A stretch of 64,000 nt of DNA from Ectobacillus polymachus (GTDB taxonomy: Bacteria; Bacillota; Bacilli; Bacillales; Bacillaceae_G), in contig NZ_JBLREB010000002.1 in NCBI RefSeq assembly GCF_048159605.1, positions 434,001 through 498,000 on the forward strand. The letters are read 5' to 3'. Each line of letters begins with the position of its first letter. Within the stretch, counting starts at the first letter, position 1. A program made the position numbers and the translations under genes. Positions 1 through 9,351 of this stretch are shown in pieces. The notes under the pieces are model-generated. The model had not been told where the DNA came from and did not search any database. It saw only the letters and a program-made list of their open reading frames with translations.

Positions 1-1878
1 CTTCTTCATTTTATATACTAGTAAAATATAAATAGCGATTCCACCCAAATAGATACATGATGTTATAAAAGGATGATTATAAAGTTCTAGCGGACTCATT
101 ACTATACTGAGTGTATAAATGGCAGTTGCTGTTAAGAAAGTACTGTTATCTAAATCAAGCTGTTTTCTAGATTTCCAAACATAACTGATGGCTAATAATA
201 GTAACCCGCTAATGGCGAAAAGACCCATGCTTCCTATATTGTTTACAATATGTCTTTCTGCATACTCGAAAAAGCTAATCAATGATAATCCCCAACTAAT
301 CGGATTTACCCAAGTTGTAATCTTTTTCAAGTTTTTGTTCTTCGTATGATGATAAGTAAGTAGTGCAATACAACCAAATGCGAAAAAGAGAATAATAGAA
401 TGGGTTAATGTCCCACTAGCAAAGAAGATCGACAGTACCATCGTTCCAATCGAGATGATGAAGCTACTTGTTTTTATCGCAGTAAAGTATTTAAAATGAT
501 TTTTTAAATAAAAGACAACATACATAATCGTTGCCATCGTAAACATATATAATGATCCATAGTTTTGGACTTTGAATAGGACGAAATAGCTTTGAAAACA
601 AGCTGCCATTAAGAAAATGGGTGCTAAATATCGGAAGATTTGTTGTTTCGCAATATTGGATAACCAAATATAATTGATCGCGATGATGAGGTAAGCAAAA
701 AATAAAACAATCGAATCCCCATCAGAACGTAATAAAAGTCCTTGAATACTGATAAAAATAAAGGCAAAACATGAGATAATGCCGCTTGTTACTTGGAATA
801 CCCTCTGGATATAGGCTTCTTTATTTGCGTATTGTTGAAAAATTAAATAAAGAATCCCAATCAAGGCGAACCCTATATAATCAATCGATGATAAGAAGGA
901 ATTTTGGATTAATTGATACATTCCATAGACAAAAAGAAAGGTGAAAATATAATGATAATGCCTTGCTTTATTAACAAATACCATTGAAAGATAAAGAACT
1001 GCTGTAAGTAATAGATTAAAACTATAGAAAGTAGCATTTTCAAAGATGAATAACATGAGTAAAGTACTTAAAATTAAGTTTATTTGAGCAAACAGGAATA
1101 ATTCTTTCGTAAATAGGGCAAAACTCTGGTTGTCTTTCAGTTTATAATAGCAAAATAGTAAAAGAGCATTGTATAGCATCATCCCGAGATAGAAAAAATC
1201 ACGCGGTAAATAAGCTAGTAAAAAGCTAACCCCGATTGTGGCAGCAAGATAGGAAAACCAAACAAATAATCGATGCTTATACTTTGTAGCGATAAAGGTG
1301 TATAAAAGTAAGCAAATGCCGCTGCTGACAAAACCGAATACATATCTTCCTCCACCATATAGCGAAAGCCATGTTCCTAATAATTCAAAAAAACCGATAG
1401 AAAGAAAAGTGATTGGTAGAAATAAACTACCTAATGTCAGAAAGGCAAACGCAGTTTTATGAATATGTAGGTATTTTTCAGCAATATAACTACTACCAAA
1501 AAATACGATGGACACCAATGAAACGAATAATACTTTTAATACATTATTCATAGAGTGCCAATTGCTTGTGCCAAATACTAACCCGCCAATAAATAGTAAA
1601 ATAACCCCCAAAATTAAAGACCAAGAAATATTTCTTTCTCTTATTTTTTCTGGTGTTAGCGTGTTTTTGGGTTTTATCGATTTTGGCTGTTCCTTCACTA
1701 TTTGTTTTGGAACAACTACTTCTTTTTCGTGTTTTCGTTCATCAAGGTCTTGTAAATAAAGATTGTAGGCAGTTTCCATTTTGTTAAAATTAAGTTCATC
1801 AATATATTTTTCCTCTTTTAAGGTATGTAGTTCCTCTTTAAATACCTGCCTTCGGAAAGTTGAATCCCTTTTCTGCAT
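1..1878 (-). CDS. large polytopic membrane protein, 5' part only
   Basis: The reading frame starts at an ATG preceded by AAGGAG and stays open to the left window edge, so the 3' end is missing. The first 80 or so residues are charged and predicted cytoplasmic, with Lys/Glu-rich stretches. After that come many hydrophobic segments of about 20 residues, the last ending in a YKMKK-like basic turn at the edge. No catalytic motif was recognised. The layout (soluble N-terminus, then a dozen or more helices) resembles the large uncharacterised DUF2157/SCO7613-type membrane proteins, but that is only a resemblance. It is divergent from the nitroreductase gene, with a repeat array in between. Confidence 0.7.
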   Translation of the reverse strand, partial: MQKRDSTFRRQVFKEELHTLKEEKYIDELNFNKMETAYNLYLQDLDERKHEKEVVVPKQIVKEQPKSIKPKNTLTPEKIRERNISWSLILGVILLFIGGLVFGTSNWHSMNNVLKVLFVSLVSIVFFGSSYIAEKYLHIHKTAFAFLTLGSLFLPITFLSIGFFELLGTWLSLYGGGRYVFGFVSSGICLLLYTFIATKYKHRLFVWFSYLAATIGVSFLLAYLPRDFFYLGMMLYNALLLFCYYKLKDNQSFALFTKELFLFAQINLILSTLLMLFIFENATFYSFNLLLTAVLYLSMVFVNKARHYHYIFTFLFVYGMYQLIQNSFLSSIDYIGFALIGILYLIFQQYANKEAYIQRVFQVTSGIISCFAFIFISIQGLLLRSDGDSIVLFFAYLIIAINYIWLSNIAKQQIFRYLAPIFLMAACFQSYFVLFKVQNYGSLYMFTMATIMYVVFYLKNHFKYFTAIKTSSFIISIGTMVLSIFFASGTLTHSIILFFAFGCIALLTYHHTKNKNLKKITTWVNPISWGLSLISFFEYAERHIVNNIGSMGLFAISGLLLLAISYVWKSRKQLDLDNSTFLTATAIYTLSIVMSPLELYNHPFITSCIYLGGIAIYILLVYKMKK

Positions 1879-2044
1879 ATGTATTCTCCTTCAACTCGTT
1901 TTCATATTCCTAAATTTTTCATTAATTCCCTATATTATAACAAATTTCGGAATTATCAGAAAGAAAGGGAGCGGCTTATTGAATCATATGCGTAAAACAC
2001 TATTAAATTCCAGAGTACCAGCGAAAGTCGGGAGGTGGGTCCGT

Positions 2045-2627
2045 TTTAACGGCGGAAAAGAGAAGTTTAACGGCGAAACCACCGGAGTTAACGGCAAAAG
2101 CTGAGTGTAGAGGAGTAAAAAAGGGTGTGAGCCACGTTTTAACGGCGGAAAAAAGAAGTTTAACGGCGAAAAACTAGGGTGTAACGGCGAAACCACCGGA
2201 GTTAACGGCAAAAGCAGAGTGCGGAGGAGGAAAAAAGGGATCGTGCCACGTTTTAACGGCGGAAAAAAGAAGTTTAACGGCGAAAAAGTAGGGTGTAACA
2301 GCGAAACCACCGGAGTTAACGGCAAAAGCAGATTGCGGAGGAGGAAAAAAGGGTGTGAGCCACGTTTTAACGGCGGAAAAAAGAAGTTTAACGGCGAAAA
2401 AGTAGGGTGTAACGGCGAAACCACCGGAGTTAACGGCAAAAGCCGTGTGCAGAGGATGAAAAAAGGGATCGAGCCATATTTTAACGGCGGAAAAAAGAAG
2501 TTTAACGACGAAAAACTAGGGTGTAACGGCGAAACCACCGGAGTTAACGGCAAAAGCTGAGTGTGGAGGAGGAAAAAAGGGAGCGAGCTACATTTTAACG
2601 GCGAAAAAATAAGGTGTAACAGCAGCC
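2045..2627. repeat. tandem array, 114-bp units built from 21-bp subunits
   Basis: Copies of TTTAACGGCGGAAAA start at 2045, 2138, 2252, 2366, 2480 and 2594. The steps are 93, 114, 114, 114 and 114 bp. Each 114-bp unit is five 21-bp segments plus 9 bp. The cores are TTTAACGGCGGAAA, TTTAACGGCGAAA, TGTAACGGCGAAA and GTTAACGGCAAAA. The 93-bp first unit lacks exactly one 21-bp segment. Because 114 and 21 are multiples of 3, long open frames exist on both strands, but they only translate the repeat and have no ribosome binding site, so I treat the region as non-coding. It fills the gap between two divergent genes. Confidence 0.9.
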
Positions 2628-2725
2628 CCCCTGACCTAACAACAATCCAACCAAATTGTTAGAATTTTCCTATTCAGTATGCTATGATAATTCGTACTAA
2701 ACCACATACGAAAAGAGGGTATAAG

Positions 2726-3334
2726 ATGAGCGTGAATCCAGTTCAAGATCTTGCAGTGGAAGTAAAAGAAAATCGGAAGTCGGAGCATGATGTGAGTCCG
2801 TTATTTTTAAATCGCTGGTCGCCGCGTGCGTATTCGTATCAACCGGTGTCGGATGAGGATTTGTACCAGGTGCTAGAGGCGGGGCATTGGGCTGCTTCTT
2901 CGTTTAATGATCAGCCGTGGCGGTTTATTGTGGCTAAGACAAAGGAAGATTTGAAGACGTTCCATGATTTTTTGAATCCTTTCAATCGTACGTGGGCTAG
3001 TAAGGCGCCAGTCCTTGTTCTTATTGCATCGGATACGCTGCGGGAGAATGGGGATAAAAACAGAGCGCATGCGTTTGATGCAGGTGCAGCTTGGGCAAAT
3101 ATAGCGCTGCAGGCGACGATTCTTGGATTGAGCACGCATGCGATGGGAGGGTTTGACCGCGAGCAAGCACGTAAGGTTTTGAATCTTCCTGATACGTATG
3201 AGGTTCATGCTGTTATTACGATTGGGTATCGCGGTGACAAAGAAATACTAGATGAAAGCCTTCAGGATCGGGAAGTTCCGAATACACGGAAGCCACTTGA
3301 AGAAGTTGTCTTCTTTGGAAAAGTAGAAAAATAA
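2726..3334 (+). CDS. nitroreductase family protein (FMN-dependent)
   Basis: A 202-residue protein with the nitroreductase fold signature: an RWSPRAY segment near residue 30, then AASSFNDQPWRF (about 58-69), which normally holds FMN, then a long helix with AGAAWANIALQA and GLSTHAMGGFD. The family reduces nitro-aromatics, quinones or similar acceptors with NAD(P)H in the cytoplasm. I chose the ATG at 2726, which follows GAGGG at good spacing, over an in-frame ATG 42 bases upstream that lacks a binding site. It stands alone as a single-gene unit. The true substrate cannot be told from sequence. Confidence 0.85.
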   Translation: MSVNPVQDLAVEVKENRKSEHDVSPLFLNRWSPRAYSYQPVSDEDLYQVLEAGHWAASSFNDQPWRFIVAKTKEDLKTFHDFLNPFNRTWASKAPVLVLIASDTLRENGDKNRAHAFDAGAAWANIALQATILGLSTHAMGGFDREQARKVLNLPDTYEVHAVITIGYRGDKEILDESLQDREVPNTRKPLEEVVFFGKVEK

Positions 3335-3417
3335 GAGTCTGATAGTAGACTCTTTTCTAGTTAAATCGGTTTTAAGAATATAAGTGATAAAAGTCAAAAA
3401 AATGGGGGAGTGGAAAC

Positions 3418-3903
3418 ATGATTCATGATATAAAGGAATATGTAAAATATTTAGATGGTGTTCATAAACGAACGATGCAATATGTGAAAGCAATACCCAA
3501 TGAACTATTAGATTGGAAGCCTTCTGAAGATAAAATTTCTACAGGTGATTTATTGCGACATATCGCATCAGCTCGATTGATGTTTCTTGGTATATTTGAA
3601 CATGGTTCGTGGACATACACAGGACATGATACTGGTAAGGGGGCTTCTCTTGAGGATATTTCAAATTATTTAGAGGAATGTCAGATTAAACTAACAGAGG
3701 GTCTATTAAAAGTAGGCAATGACGTGTTGACAAAAAGGGTTTTAACCCTTCATGGTCATGAGGTTAGTGTGTGGAGAATACTTATGGCAATTCCAGAACA
3801 TGAAATCCATCATCGTGGACAACTCTCTACCTATTTACAACTGAACAAAATTGAACCACCTCAAATTTTCGGATTAAAAATTGAGCAAGTTAAATCATTA
3901 TAA
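3418..3903 (+). CDS. DinB/YfiT-fold putative metal-dependent protein
   Basis: 161 residues. The four-helix DinB fold is suggested by LDWKPSEDKIS near residue 30, DLLRHIAS near 45 and the C-terminal HEIHHRGQ segment near 126. The three histidines in these motifs form the usual metal triad of this family. Relatives include thiol transferases and DNA-damage-induced proteins, but most are uncharacterised. The start has a GGGGG-type ribosome binding site about 8 bases upstream. It lies 80 bp after the nitroreductase in the same direction and ends at a strong hairpin shared with the convergent helicase gene. Confidence 0.8.
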   Translation: MIHDIKEYVKYLDGVHKRTMQYVKAIPNELLDWKPSEDKISTGDLLRHIASARLMFLGIFEHGSWTYTGHDTGKGASLEDISNYLEECQIKLTEGLLKVGNDVLTKRVLTLHGHEVSVWRILMAIPEHEIHHRGQLSTYLQLNKIEPPQIFGLKIEQVKSL

Positions 3904-3924
3904 TTATCACGTTGCACATTGTAT

Positions 3925-3956
3925 AAAAAAGGAGGGTGTCCGCAGACACCCTCCTC
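3925..3956. terminator. bidirectional hairpin terminator
   Basis: GGAGGGTGTC (3931-3940) pairs perfectly with GACACCCTCC (3945-3954) around a 4-nt loop. An A-run to the left gives a U-run for minus-strand transcripts, so it best serves ywqA. The plus-strand T-run after it is weak. It sits between convergent genes. Confidence 0.85.
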
Positions 3957-3965
3957 TATTTACAT

Positions 3966-6725
3966 TCAGCCGACTCCCAATAATTCCTTCAGCTCATCGG
4001 TTGTAAGTTCGGTAATCCAATTGTCGCTCGTAATAATGGCATCGTTTAGCGATTGTTTCTTTTCGAGCATTTCATCTATTTTTTCTTCTAATGTTCCGGT
4101 TGAGATGAGCTTGTGTACATGAACAAATCGTTTTTGACCGATGCGATAGGCACGGTCGGTTGCTTGGTTTTCCACGGCCGGATTCCACCAGCGGTCGTAG
4201 TGGATGACATGGTTAGCGGCGGTAAGATTGAGTCCGGTGCCGCCTGCTTTTAGCGATAAAATAAAGGTGTTGGCTTCGCCGTTTTGGAAGCTGTTGATCA
4301 TCTTGTCGCGATCGTTTTTTCGAATGCTTCCATTTAGGAATAGCACGGGTTTTCCCGTGTGCGTTTCCAGTAGATGCTTTAGCATATTACCCATGCGAAT
4401 GTATTGGGTAAAGATGAGACAGCTTTCGTTTTGCTCATGGATCGATTCGACGAGCTCTAGCAGCTTTTGGATTTTCATCGAACGTTCGCTAAGGCGCTGC
4501 GGATGTTCTTCCTTTAAGTACAAGGCTGGATGATTGCAGATTTGTTTTAGCTTGTTTAGCATGAGTAAAATAAAGCCGCGTCGTTCAATACCGGATAAGT
4601 GTTTTACATTCATAAGCGTATCCTGCACCATTTGTTCGTACAGAGAGGCTTGCTCGACGGTGAGTGTGCAGTATTCCTTCTGCTCTTGTTTGTCAGGCAG
4701 ATTAAGCGCTACATCTGGGTCCTGCTTCGTACGGCGAAGGAGGAACGGCGAGATTAGTCTTTTCAGCTGCTTAATTTTTTCCTCATCGCGGTCTTTTTCA
4801 ATCGGCGTGACAAAGCGGTTTTGAAAGGTAGAGAGACTGCCGAGATAGCCGCGATTTAAAAAGTCGAAAATAGCCCACAGCTCGGAAAGTCGGTTTTCCA
4901 TCGGTGTTCCCGTTAGTGCGACCTTATGCCAAGCATCTAAGCTGCGAACGGCACGCGATTGTTTGGTTTGTGAGTTTTTAATATTTTGTGCTTCGTCGAT
5001 CACAATGCTACTCCATTTATAAGAAGAGAGCTCCTCGCGATCTAAATTGGCTAGGGCATAAGACGTAAGAATAACATCTTTTCCAAAAAGAGAAGGAAGG
5101 AAATCGTCACCTTTCATTCGATTCGAGCCGTAGTGAAGACCGATTGATAAATCCGGTGAGAATCGTTCGAATTCCTTCTGCCAGTTTCCGAGTACAGATG
5201 TAGGAGCAATGACAAGCGCTGGTCCTTTTGTAATTCCTTGTTCCTTCATGTGTAAAAGATAGGCAATCGTTGTTAACGTTTTTCCAAGTCCCATATCATC
5301 GGCTAGCAGAGCACCAAAGCCGAGATCACGAAGGTAGAGAAGCCATTCGATTCCTACTTGCTGATAAGGCCGGAGCGTCGCGTGCAGATTGTCCGGTAAA
5401 GTTCGTTTTGGAATTTTGCCGATTTCCGTTAAACGAGATAGAACATTTTCGTAGTAGCTATCGAGTTCGATTTGAATTTCAGAGAAGGGATTGTCATCCT
5501 CCTCGGTTGCTTCGGTTTCAGATCCGCGCAGCAGCTCTTGCTGCAGCAAATCCTTCATTTCTAATCCGCGTCGTTCTGCCTTGTCCATCAGCTTCTTCAC
5601 TCGTTCGATAAATTCAGGATCAAGGCGAATCCACTGGCCGTTCACATTGATGAGATGTCGATTTTGCTGCATAAGGGAACGGAATTCCTCTTCGGAAAAC
5701 TCCACACCGTCTGTAGAAATACGCCAATTGAATTGGACGATGGTGTTCATGCCAAAGAAGGACTCACCGCTGCCTTTGTTATCACTCTTTACCTTGGCGC
5801 GCAAGGAGAATTTCGTCGTTTTTAACTGCTGCCACCAAGAAGGAAGAAGAATATCGACACCGGATGCTAATAGCTCATTGCTTGCTTCGGTTAAAAATTT
5901 CCAAGCCTCCGATTCATATAGTTCATGGCGAAGCTGCCTTTCTTCGACGAGCCATGGTACGAGTTTTTCCCAGCCTGCGTATGTTTGGAGAATGTTTTCA
6001 TAATATCCTCTCCACCGTTTTGGCAGCGAAGCTTCATCAGTGAATATATATGTTTTTTGCCCGCGCTTAGGCTCAAGAATTGTTTCAAGCTTCCATAGTT
6101 CAAACTCTTCCTGCGGCTCAAGTAGACGAAGTCCGATTGTGAAAGGTTTATCGTCGTCTAGATAACCGATTTTCGTAAGCCAGTCCTCTTCATGAGCTGC
6201 GATCGTAAGAAGCTTCCTAGCAAAGTCAGGATACTCATAAAGCCGCGCTGCTTTTTCCCATGCTTCATTTTGCGGCTCTGTTGTTCGAATCGTCTCATTA
6301 ATAGCATCTGAGAAAAGCTTGGAAAGGACCTTTGTAAGATTTTTGTTGTTTGGTGTTGTCCAAGCAACTTCCTCATTCCAACGCTCCATATCAGGGATAA
6401 AGGTACTTTCTTTATAGCCTGACCATAGCTCCGTTGCTTCCTCATGGATGCTCATAATTTCTTGGCCGTAGGAGGTGATGGTAAAGGAGTTATGTGGTAA
6501 TACTGCAACGAACTCCAACGCCTCTGTTGACGTAAGATAAAACCCATTTTTTCCATTGTAATGGAGGTCCTTAATAAAGGTACCGAAATACGTCGTGGAA
6601 TGCCAAGTGAAGGCATCGCGTTTCCAGCTGAATGGCTCGATGATTTGTTTCTTATCATCTTCTCCCCAAACGAACCAACCTTCAGGTAGCTGCTCAAGCC
6701 GAAGAGTTATATTATCTTTCCTCAT
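3966..6725 (-). CDS. ywqA: Snf2/Rad54-family helicase YwqA
   Basis: 919 residues. The N-terminal 440 or so residues are the bacterial Snf2-specific region. The ATPase core carries motif I ADDMGLGKT (about 478), motif II DEAQ (about 577), motif III ALTGTP, and in the second lobe LLRRTKQD, LIFTQY, SLKAGGTGLNLT and ATDRAYRIGQ (about 862). These are ATP-driven DNA translocases. The gene overlaps the 3' end of ywqB by 14 bp, so the two are translationally coupled; the same pairing with a SWIM-domain protein is known in B. subtilis. The start ATG has an AAGGAAAG site. Its physiological role is not established; DNA repair or chromatin-like remodelling is inferred from the family. Confidence 0.95.
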   Translation of the reverse strand: MRKDNITLRLEQLPEGWFVWGEDDKKQIIEPFSWKRDAFTWHSTTYFGTFIKDLHYNGKNGFYLTSTEALEFVAVLPHNSFTITSYGQEIMSIHEEATELWSGYKESTFIPDMERWNEEVAWTTPNNKNLTKVLSKLFSDAINETIRTTEPQNEAWEKAARLYEYPDFARKLLTIAAHEEDWLTKIGYLDDDKPFTIGLRLLEPQEEFELWKLETILEPKRGQKTYIFTDEASLPKRWRGYYENILQTYAGWEKLVPWLVEERQLRHELYESEAWKFLTEASNELLASGVDILLPSWWQQLKTTKFSLRAKVKSDNKGSGESFFGMNTIVQFNWRISTDGVEFSEEEFRSLMQQNRHLINVNGQWIRLDPEFIERVKKLMDKAERRGLEMKDLLQQELLRGSETEATEEDDNPFSEIQIELDSYYENVLSRLTEIGKIPKRTLPDNLHATLRPYQQVGIEWLLYLRDLGFGALLADDMGLGKTLTTIAYLLHMKEQGITKGPALVIAPTSVLGNWQKEFERFSPDLSIGLHYGSNRMKGDDFLPSLFGKDVILTSYALANLDREELSSYKWSSIVIDEAQNIKNSQTKQSRAVRSLDAWHKVALTGTPMENRLSELWAIFDFLNRGYLGSLSTFQNRFVTPIEKDRDEEKIKQLKRLISPFLLRRTKQDPDVALNLPDKQEQKEYCTLTVEQASLYEQMVQDTLMNVKHLSGIERRGFILLMLNKLKQICNHPALYLKEEHPQRLSERSMKIQKLLELVESIHEQNESCLIFTQYIRMGNMLKHLLETHTGKPVLFLNGSIRKNDRDKMINSFQNGEANTFILSLKAGGTGLNLTAANHVIHYDRWWNPAVENQATDRAYRIGQKRFVHVHKLISTGTLEEKIDEMLEKKQSLNDAIITSDNWITELTTDELKELLGVG

Positions 6726-8334
6726 CGATTAACTTTCCTTTCCGTAGTTCTTCTTGAAATGCCCGCAAGCGTGAGTAGGTTTTCGATAGCATTGCAATAT
6801 ACGAATCCCATTCTGTCTGCCTTTTCAGCTTTCGATAGAGAATGCGAAGTCGCTTTAAATACCGAACTGCCATCCGGTAAGACTGTCTATTTTTTAATTG
6901 AACGGTTTGTATAACTGCATGATGATAAAGGGGAAGAACAGCTTCTTGATCTTCCTTTTCGATTTCCTTTAACGTTCCGCGCAGCGATTCAATTGAGTCA
7001 TTGTCCATGACTATTTGCAGCTCCGTCCACGTCCGATATTGCTTTCTTGCTAGCAAATATTGATCATATTCATAGAAGCTATAAGGAAGAAGGTCTTGAA
7101 TCATCATCTCATAGCCAGGCTCTTCATTCGTTTCTTCGGCAAATAAAGAATAGGTTGATAAGTAGAATCGAACCAAATCCCGTTTCTTGTACACATTTTC
7201 TTCCTGTTCTAAATAAATCTTCAGCTTATGATAGATAAACGATAACCACAGCTTAACGCGATCCCACTCCACATTGTTCGCAAGCTCCTGAAGCCAGTAG
7301 AAATAGAGCTCAACAAGAAGATAGGACTGCGAATCTAAATATTCCATCGCTTTGTCATCCTGTTTTTGCAAAAAGGCAAGATGAGCGTAGGTAAGCGCTG
7401 GAAGCAAAGGCTCCGTTTGCTTGGCAATCCGCAGCGCTTCCTCTTCCAGCCAAGGTTCACGATTCAGCAAGAGTCCCCAAATGTGCCGATAATAATAGAA
7501 GCGCTCATAGATGTAATCCGTGTGAGAAAAAAATAAAGTATGAACCGTCTGTCCTGTTGCTACGAGTATGGTTTCATAGTCAGGAGGAATGGACACACTC
7601 GCTAGTTTATGGATGATCATGGAAGCTTCTTCTACAAAGCGCTGGGCAACTGAGGACGGCTTATAATACGAATGAATGCGATTCGTTTCATACTCTTTTG
7701 CTAAATCTAGCAATCGTTCAAAACAAAACAGAGCTGCATTCAATTCAAACAGCTCACGCAAAATAGATTTCCGCGGTGCCTTCCGCGATAGTTTCATGTA
7801 CAAATCTTCAAATACATTTACAAGCAGATACGCTTTACGAAACGGAAACCGATTCTGTTCCGCAATAAACGCATCATAATCTTTATTAAAATAGGAAATC
7901 CAGCTGTTATAATCTAGATCCTCAAAGTGGGAAAGCTGCATCAGCTGCTTTGCCGTCTTCATTTTTGGCAGAATATCAGCCGGTTTATCCTTATCCTTAA
8001 ATCGTTTCATTACATCGCCTACAAGACCAAAGCTTGCAGCTATGTAAAAGAGAACAGCAATCTCATGCTCACAATAACCGTCTTGAAAGCAATTGCAAAC
8101 ACTTCCGCTCACATTGGAAACAGGAATTTCAACTGAATAAATGGAACCCTCACTCTCTACCGTTCCTTGCAGCATATCATCCTGCAAAAACACATTGTAC
8201 ACGCGACCTTGCCGATACAAATGCAGTCCACTAGCCATCATCAACCGATCTGGCTCCGACTTTGGATCAAGCGTCTCAATAATTTGATCTGAAATTCTTA
8301 GTACATCATCTTTGTTCATTGAATCCTGTAACAT
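6712..8334 (-). CDS. ywqB: SWIM zinc-finger protein YwqB
   Basis: 540 residues with the SWIM motif CxCx5CxH near residues 80-90 (CNC..., then CEH), a small zinc-binding domain that contacts DNA or proteins. The rest is helical and rich in aromatic and charged residues, without a recognised enzyme motif. SWIM proteins are regularly encoded beside Snf2 helicases and probably act with them. The start is an ATG after GGAGG at ideal spacing. It is the first gene of the two-gene operon with ywqA, which overlaps its stop codon. Confidence 0.9.
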   Translation of the reverse strand: MLQDSMNKDDVLRISDQIIETLDPKSEPDRLMMASGLHLYRQGRVYNVFLQDDMLQGTVESEGSIYSVEIPVSNVSGSVCNCFQDGYCEHEIAVLFYIAASFGLVGDVMKRFKDKDKPADILPKMKTAKQLMQLSHFEDLDYNSWISYFNKDYDAFIAEQNRFPFRKAYLLVNVFEDLYMKLSRKAPRKSILRELFELNAALFCFERLLDLAKEYETNRIHSYYKPSSVAQRFVEEASMIIHKLASVSIPPDYETILVATGQTVHTLFFSHTDYIYERFYYYRHIWGLLLNREPWLEEEALRIAKQTEPLLPALTYAHLAFLQKQDDKAMEYLDSQSYLLVELYFYWLQELANNVEWDRVKLWLSFIYHKLKIYLEQEENVYKKRDLVRFYLSTYSLFAEETNEEPGYEMMIQDLLPYSFYEYDQYLLARKQYRTWTELQIVMDNDSIESLRGTLKEIEKEDQEAVLPLYHHAVIQTVQLKNRQSYRMAVRYLKRLRILYRKLKRQTEWDSYIAMLSKTYSRLRAFQEELRKGKLIDEER

Positions 8335-8535
8335 AAAATTCCTCCATCATGTGAAAAACTCCATCCGAAATTCCTATCCTTTCATTATAACCGAAATTTT
8401 AAAAGAGTAGAAAAAAAGCGATGTATATTTTTAGGTGAATGATCTGGAGCTTCCATGATAGAGGAAAAGTAGGAGAGGAGTGCGAGGCGGGGAGAGCGGA
8501 TCGTAGATGTAAGGGGAGTCTCACTATATATAAAA

Positions 8536-9177
8536 CTATCTAAATGAAAGGAAGTACTGATTTACTTTGTTTAAAGGCACTTTCGATTCATTTCCTTCAA
8601 TCCCAAACATATTTCCAATTAGCTTTACATACTCGTCAAAAACAATTATCGTCCCGCTCCTATTCATCCACCAAGAATGGGGATTAAAGCCGGGGGTGTC
8701 TACACCAACATACGTGAATTGAATTCCCGTATCTTTATACACCTTGTCAAAGTTCATTTTCGTTCGTCTTGTGTGAAAATTGGATGTAACAACAATGGCA
8801 GATTTTAGATTGTGTTTGATCATAATATCCTTTGTATATAGGGCATTCTTATATGTACTATCTGCCTTTGTTTCTAAAAGTACAGAATGTTTTGGTATAT
8901 TCGCTTTATTTGTGTAAGCTACCATATAATCTTCATTGGCATTGGTGAGAATTAAATAAGGAGCATCATGCTGCTTGTATAAGGAAATCCCCTTCTGAAT
9001 CCGATTTTCTCCTCCGCTTAGCACGATGATAGCATCTGCCTTTTTAGGAGGTTCATTTATTACTAAAAACGATCCTAATCCATATGCAATTCCATATAAT
9101 GCAATAAGAAGGAGCAGGAGAAACATAACCAAATGTTTTATACCCCGTCTCTTTTTTCTATTGTGTAAAACAAGCAT
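8536..9177 (-). CDS. YdcF/DUF218 family membrane-anchored protein
   Basis: 213 residues: a basic N-terminus, one membrane helix (about residues 14-33), then an extracytoplasmic DUF218 domain. Typical signatures are KADAIIVLSGGENR near 42, TKADSTYKNA in the middle, and VVTSNFHTRRT near 130. Members of this family (YdcF, SanA, ElyC) are linked to envelope biogenesis; YdcF binds S-adenosylmethionine, but the reaction is unsettled. The ATG is preceded by AGAGGGGG. It is monocistronic. A 200-bp gap separates it from ywqB and holds nothing I can identify. Confidence 0.8.
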   Translation of the reverse strand: MLVLHNRKKRRGIKHLVMFLLLLLIALYGIAYGLGSFLVINEPPKKADAIIVLSGGENRIQKGISLYKQHDAPYLILTNANEDYMVAYTNKANIPKHSVLLETKADSTYKNALYTKDIMIKHNLKSAIVVTSNFHTRRTKMNFDKVYKDTGIQFTYVGVDTPGFNPHSWWMNRSGTIIVFDEYVKLIGNMFGIEGNESKVPLNKVNQYFLSFR

Positions 9178-9301
9178 TGATCAAATCCCCCTCTTAGGGC
9201 ATTTTACTATAGGATAGACCGCAGTAGTTTAAAGATTATGAAAAGAATTTTTACGTGTGTGATTTTGTAAGCTAGAAGTTAAAGACGTATGAATAGCAAA
9301 A

Positions 9302-9323
9302 AAAGCCCGATTGGACGGGCTTA
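9302..9323 (-). terminator. intrinsic terminator of the toxin-antitoxin operon
   Basis: AAGCCCG (9304-9310) pairs with CGGGCTT (9317-9323). Read on the minus strand, the stem is followed by a run of seven Ts. It lies 30 bp beyond the antitoxin stop codon. Confidence 0.75.
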
Positions 9324-9351
9324 CTCCAAAGTAGGAAGATGGGGAAGTTAA

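Noticed and set aside
1984..2553. Long open frame on the minus strand (189 codons) and a shorter one on the plus strand
   Set aside because: Both only translate the 114-bp repeat; unit length divisible by 3 keeps frames open. No ribosome binding site or promoter supports either.
5491..6003. Plus-strand open frame of 170 codons opposite ywqA
   Set aside because: Ser-rich shadow of the helicase gene; no ribosome site.
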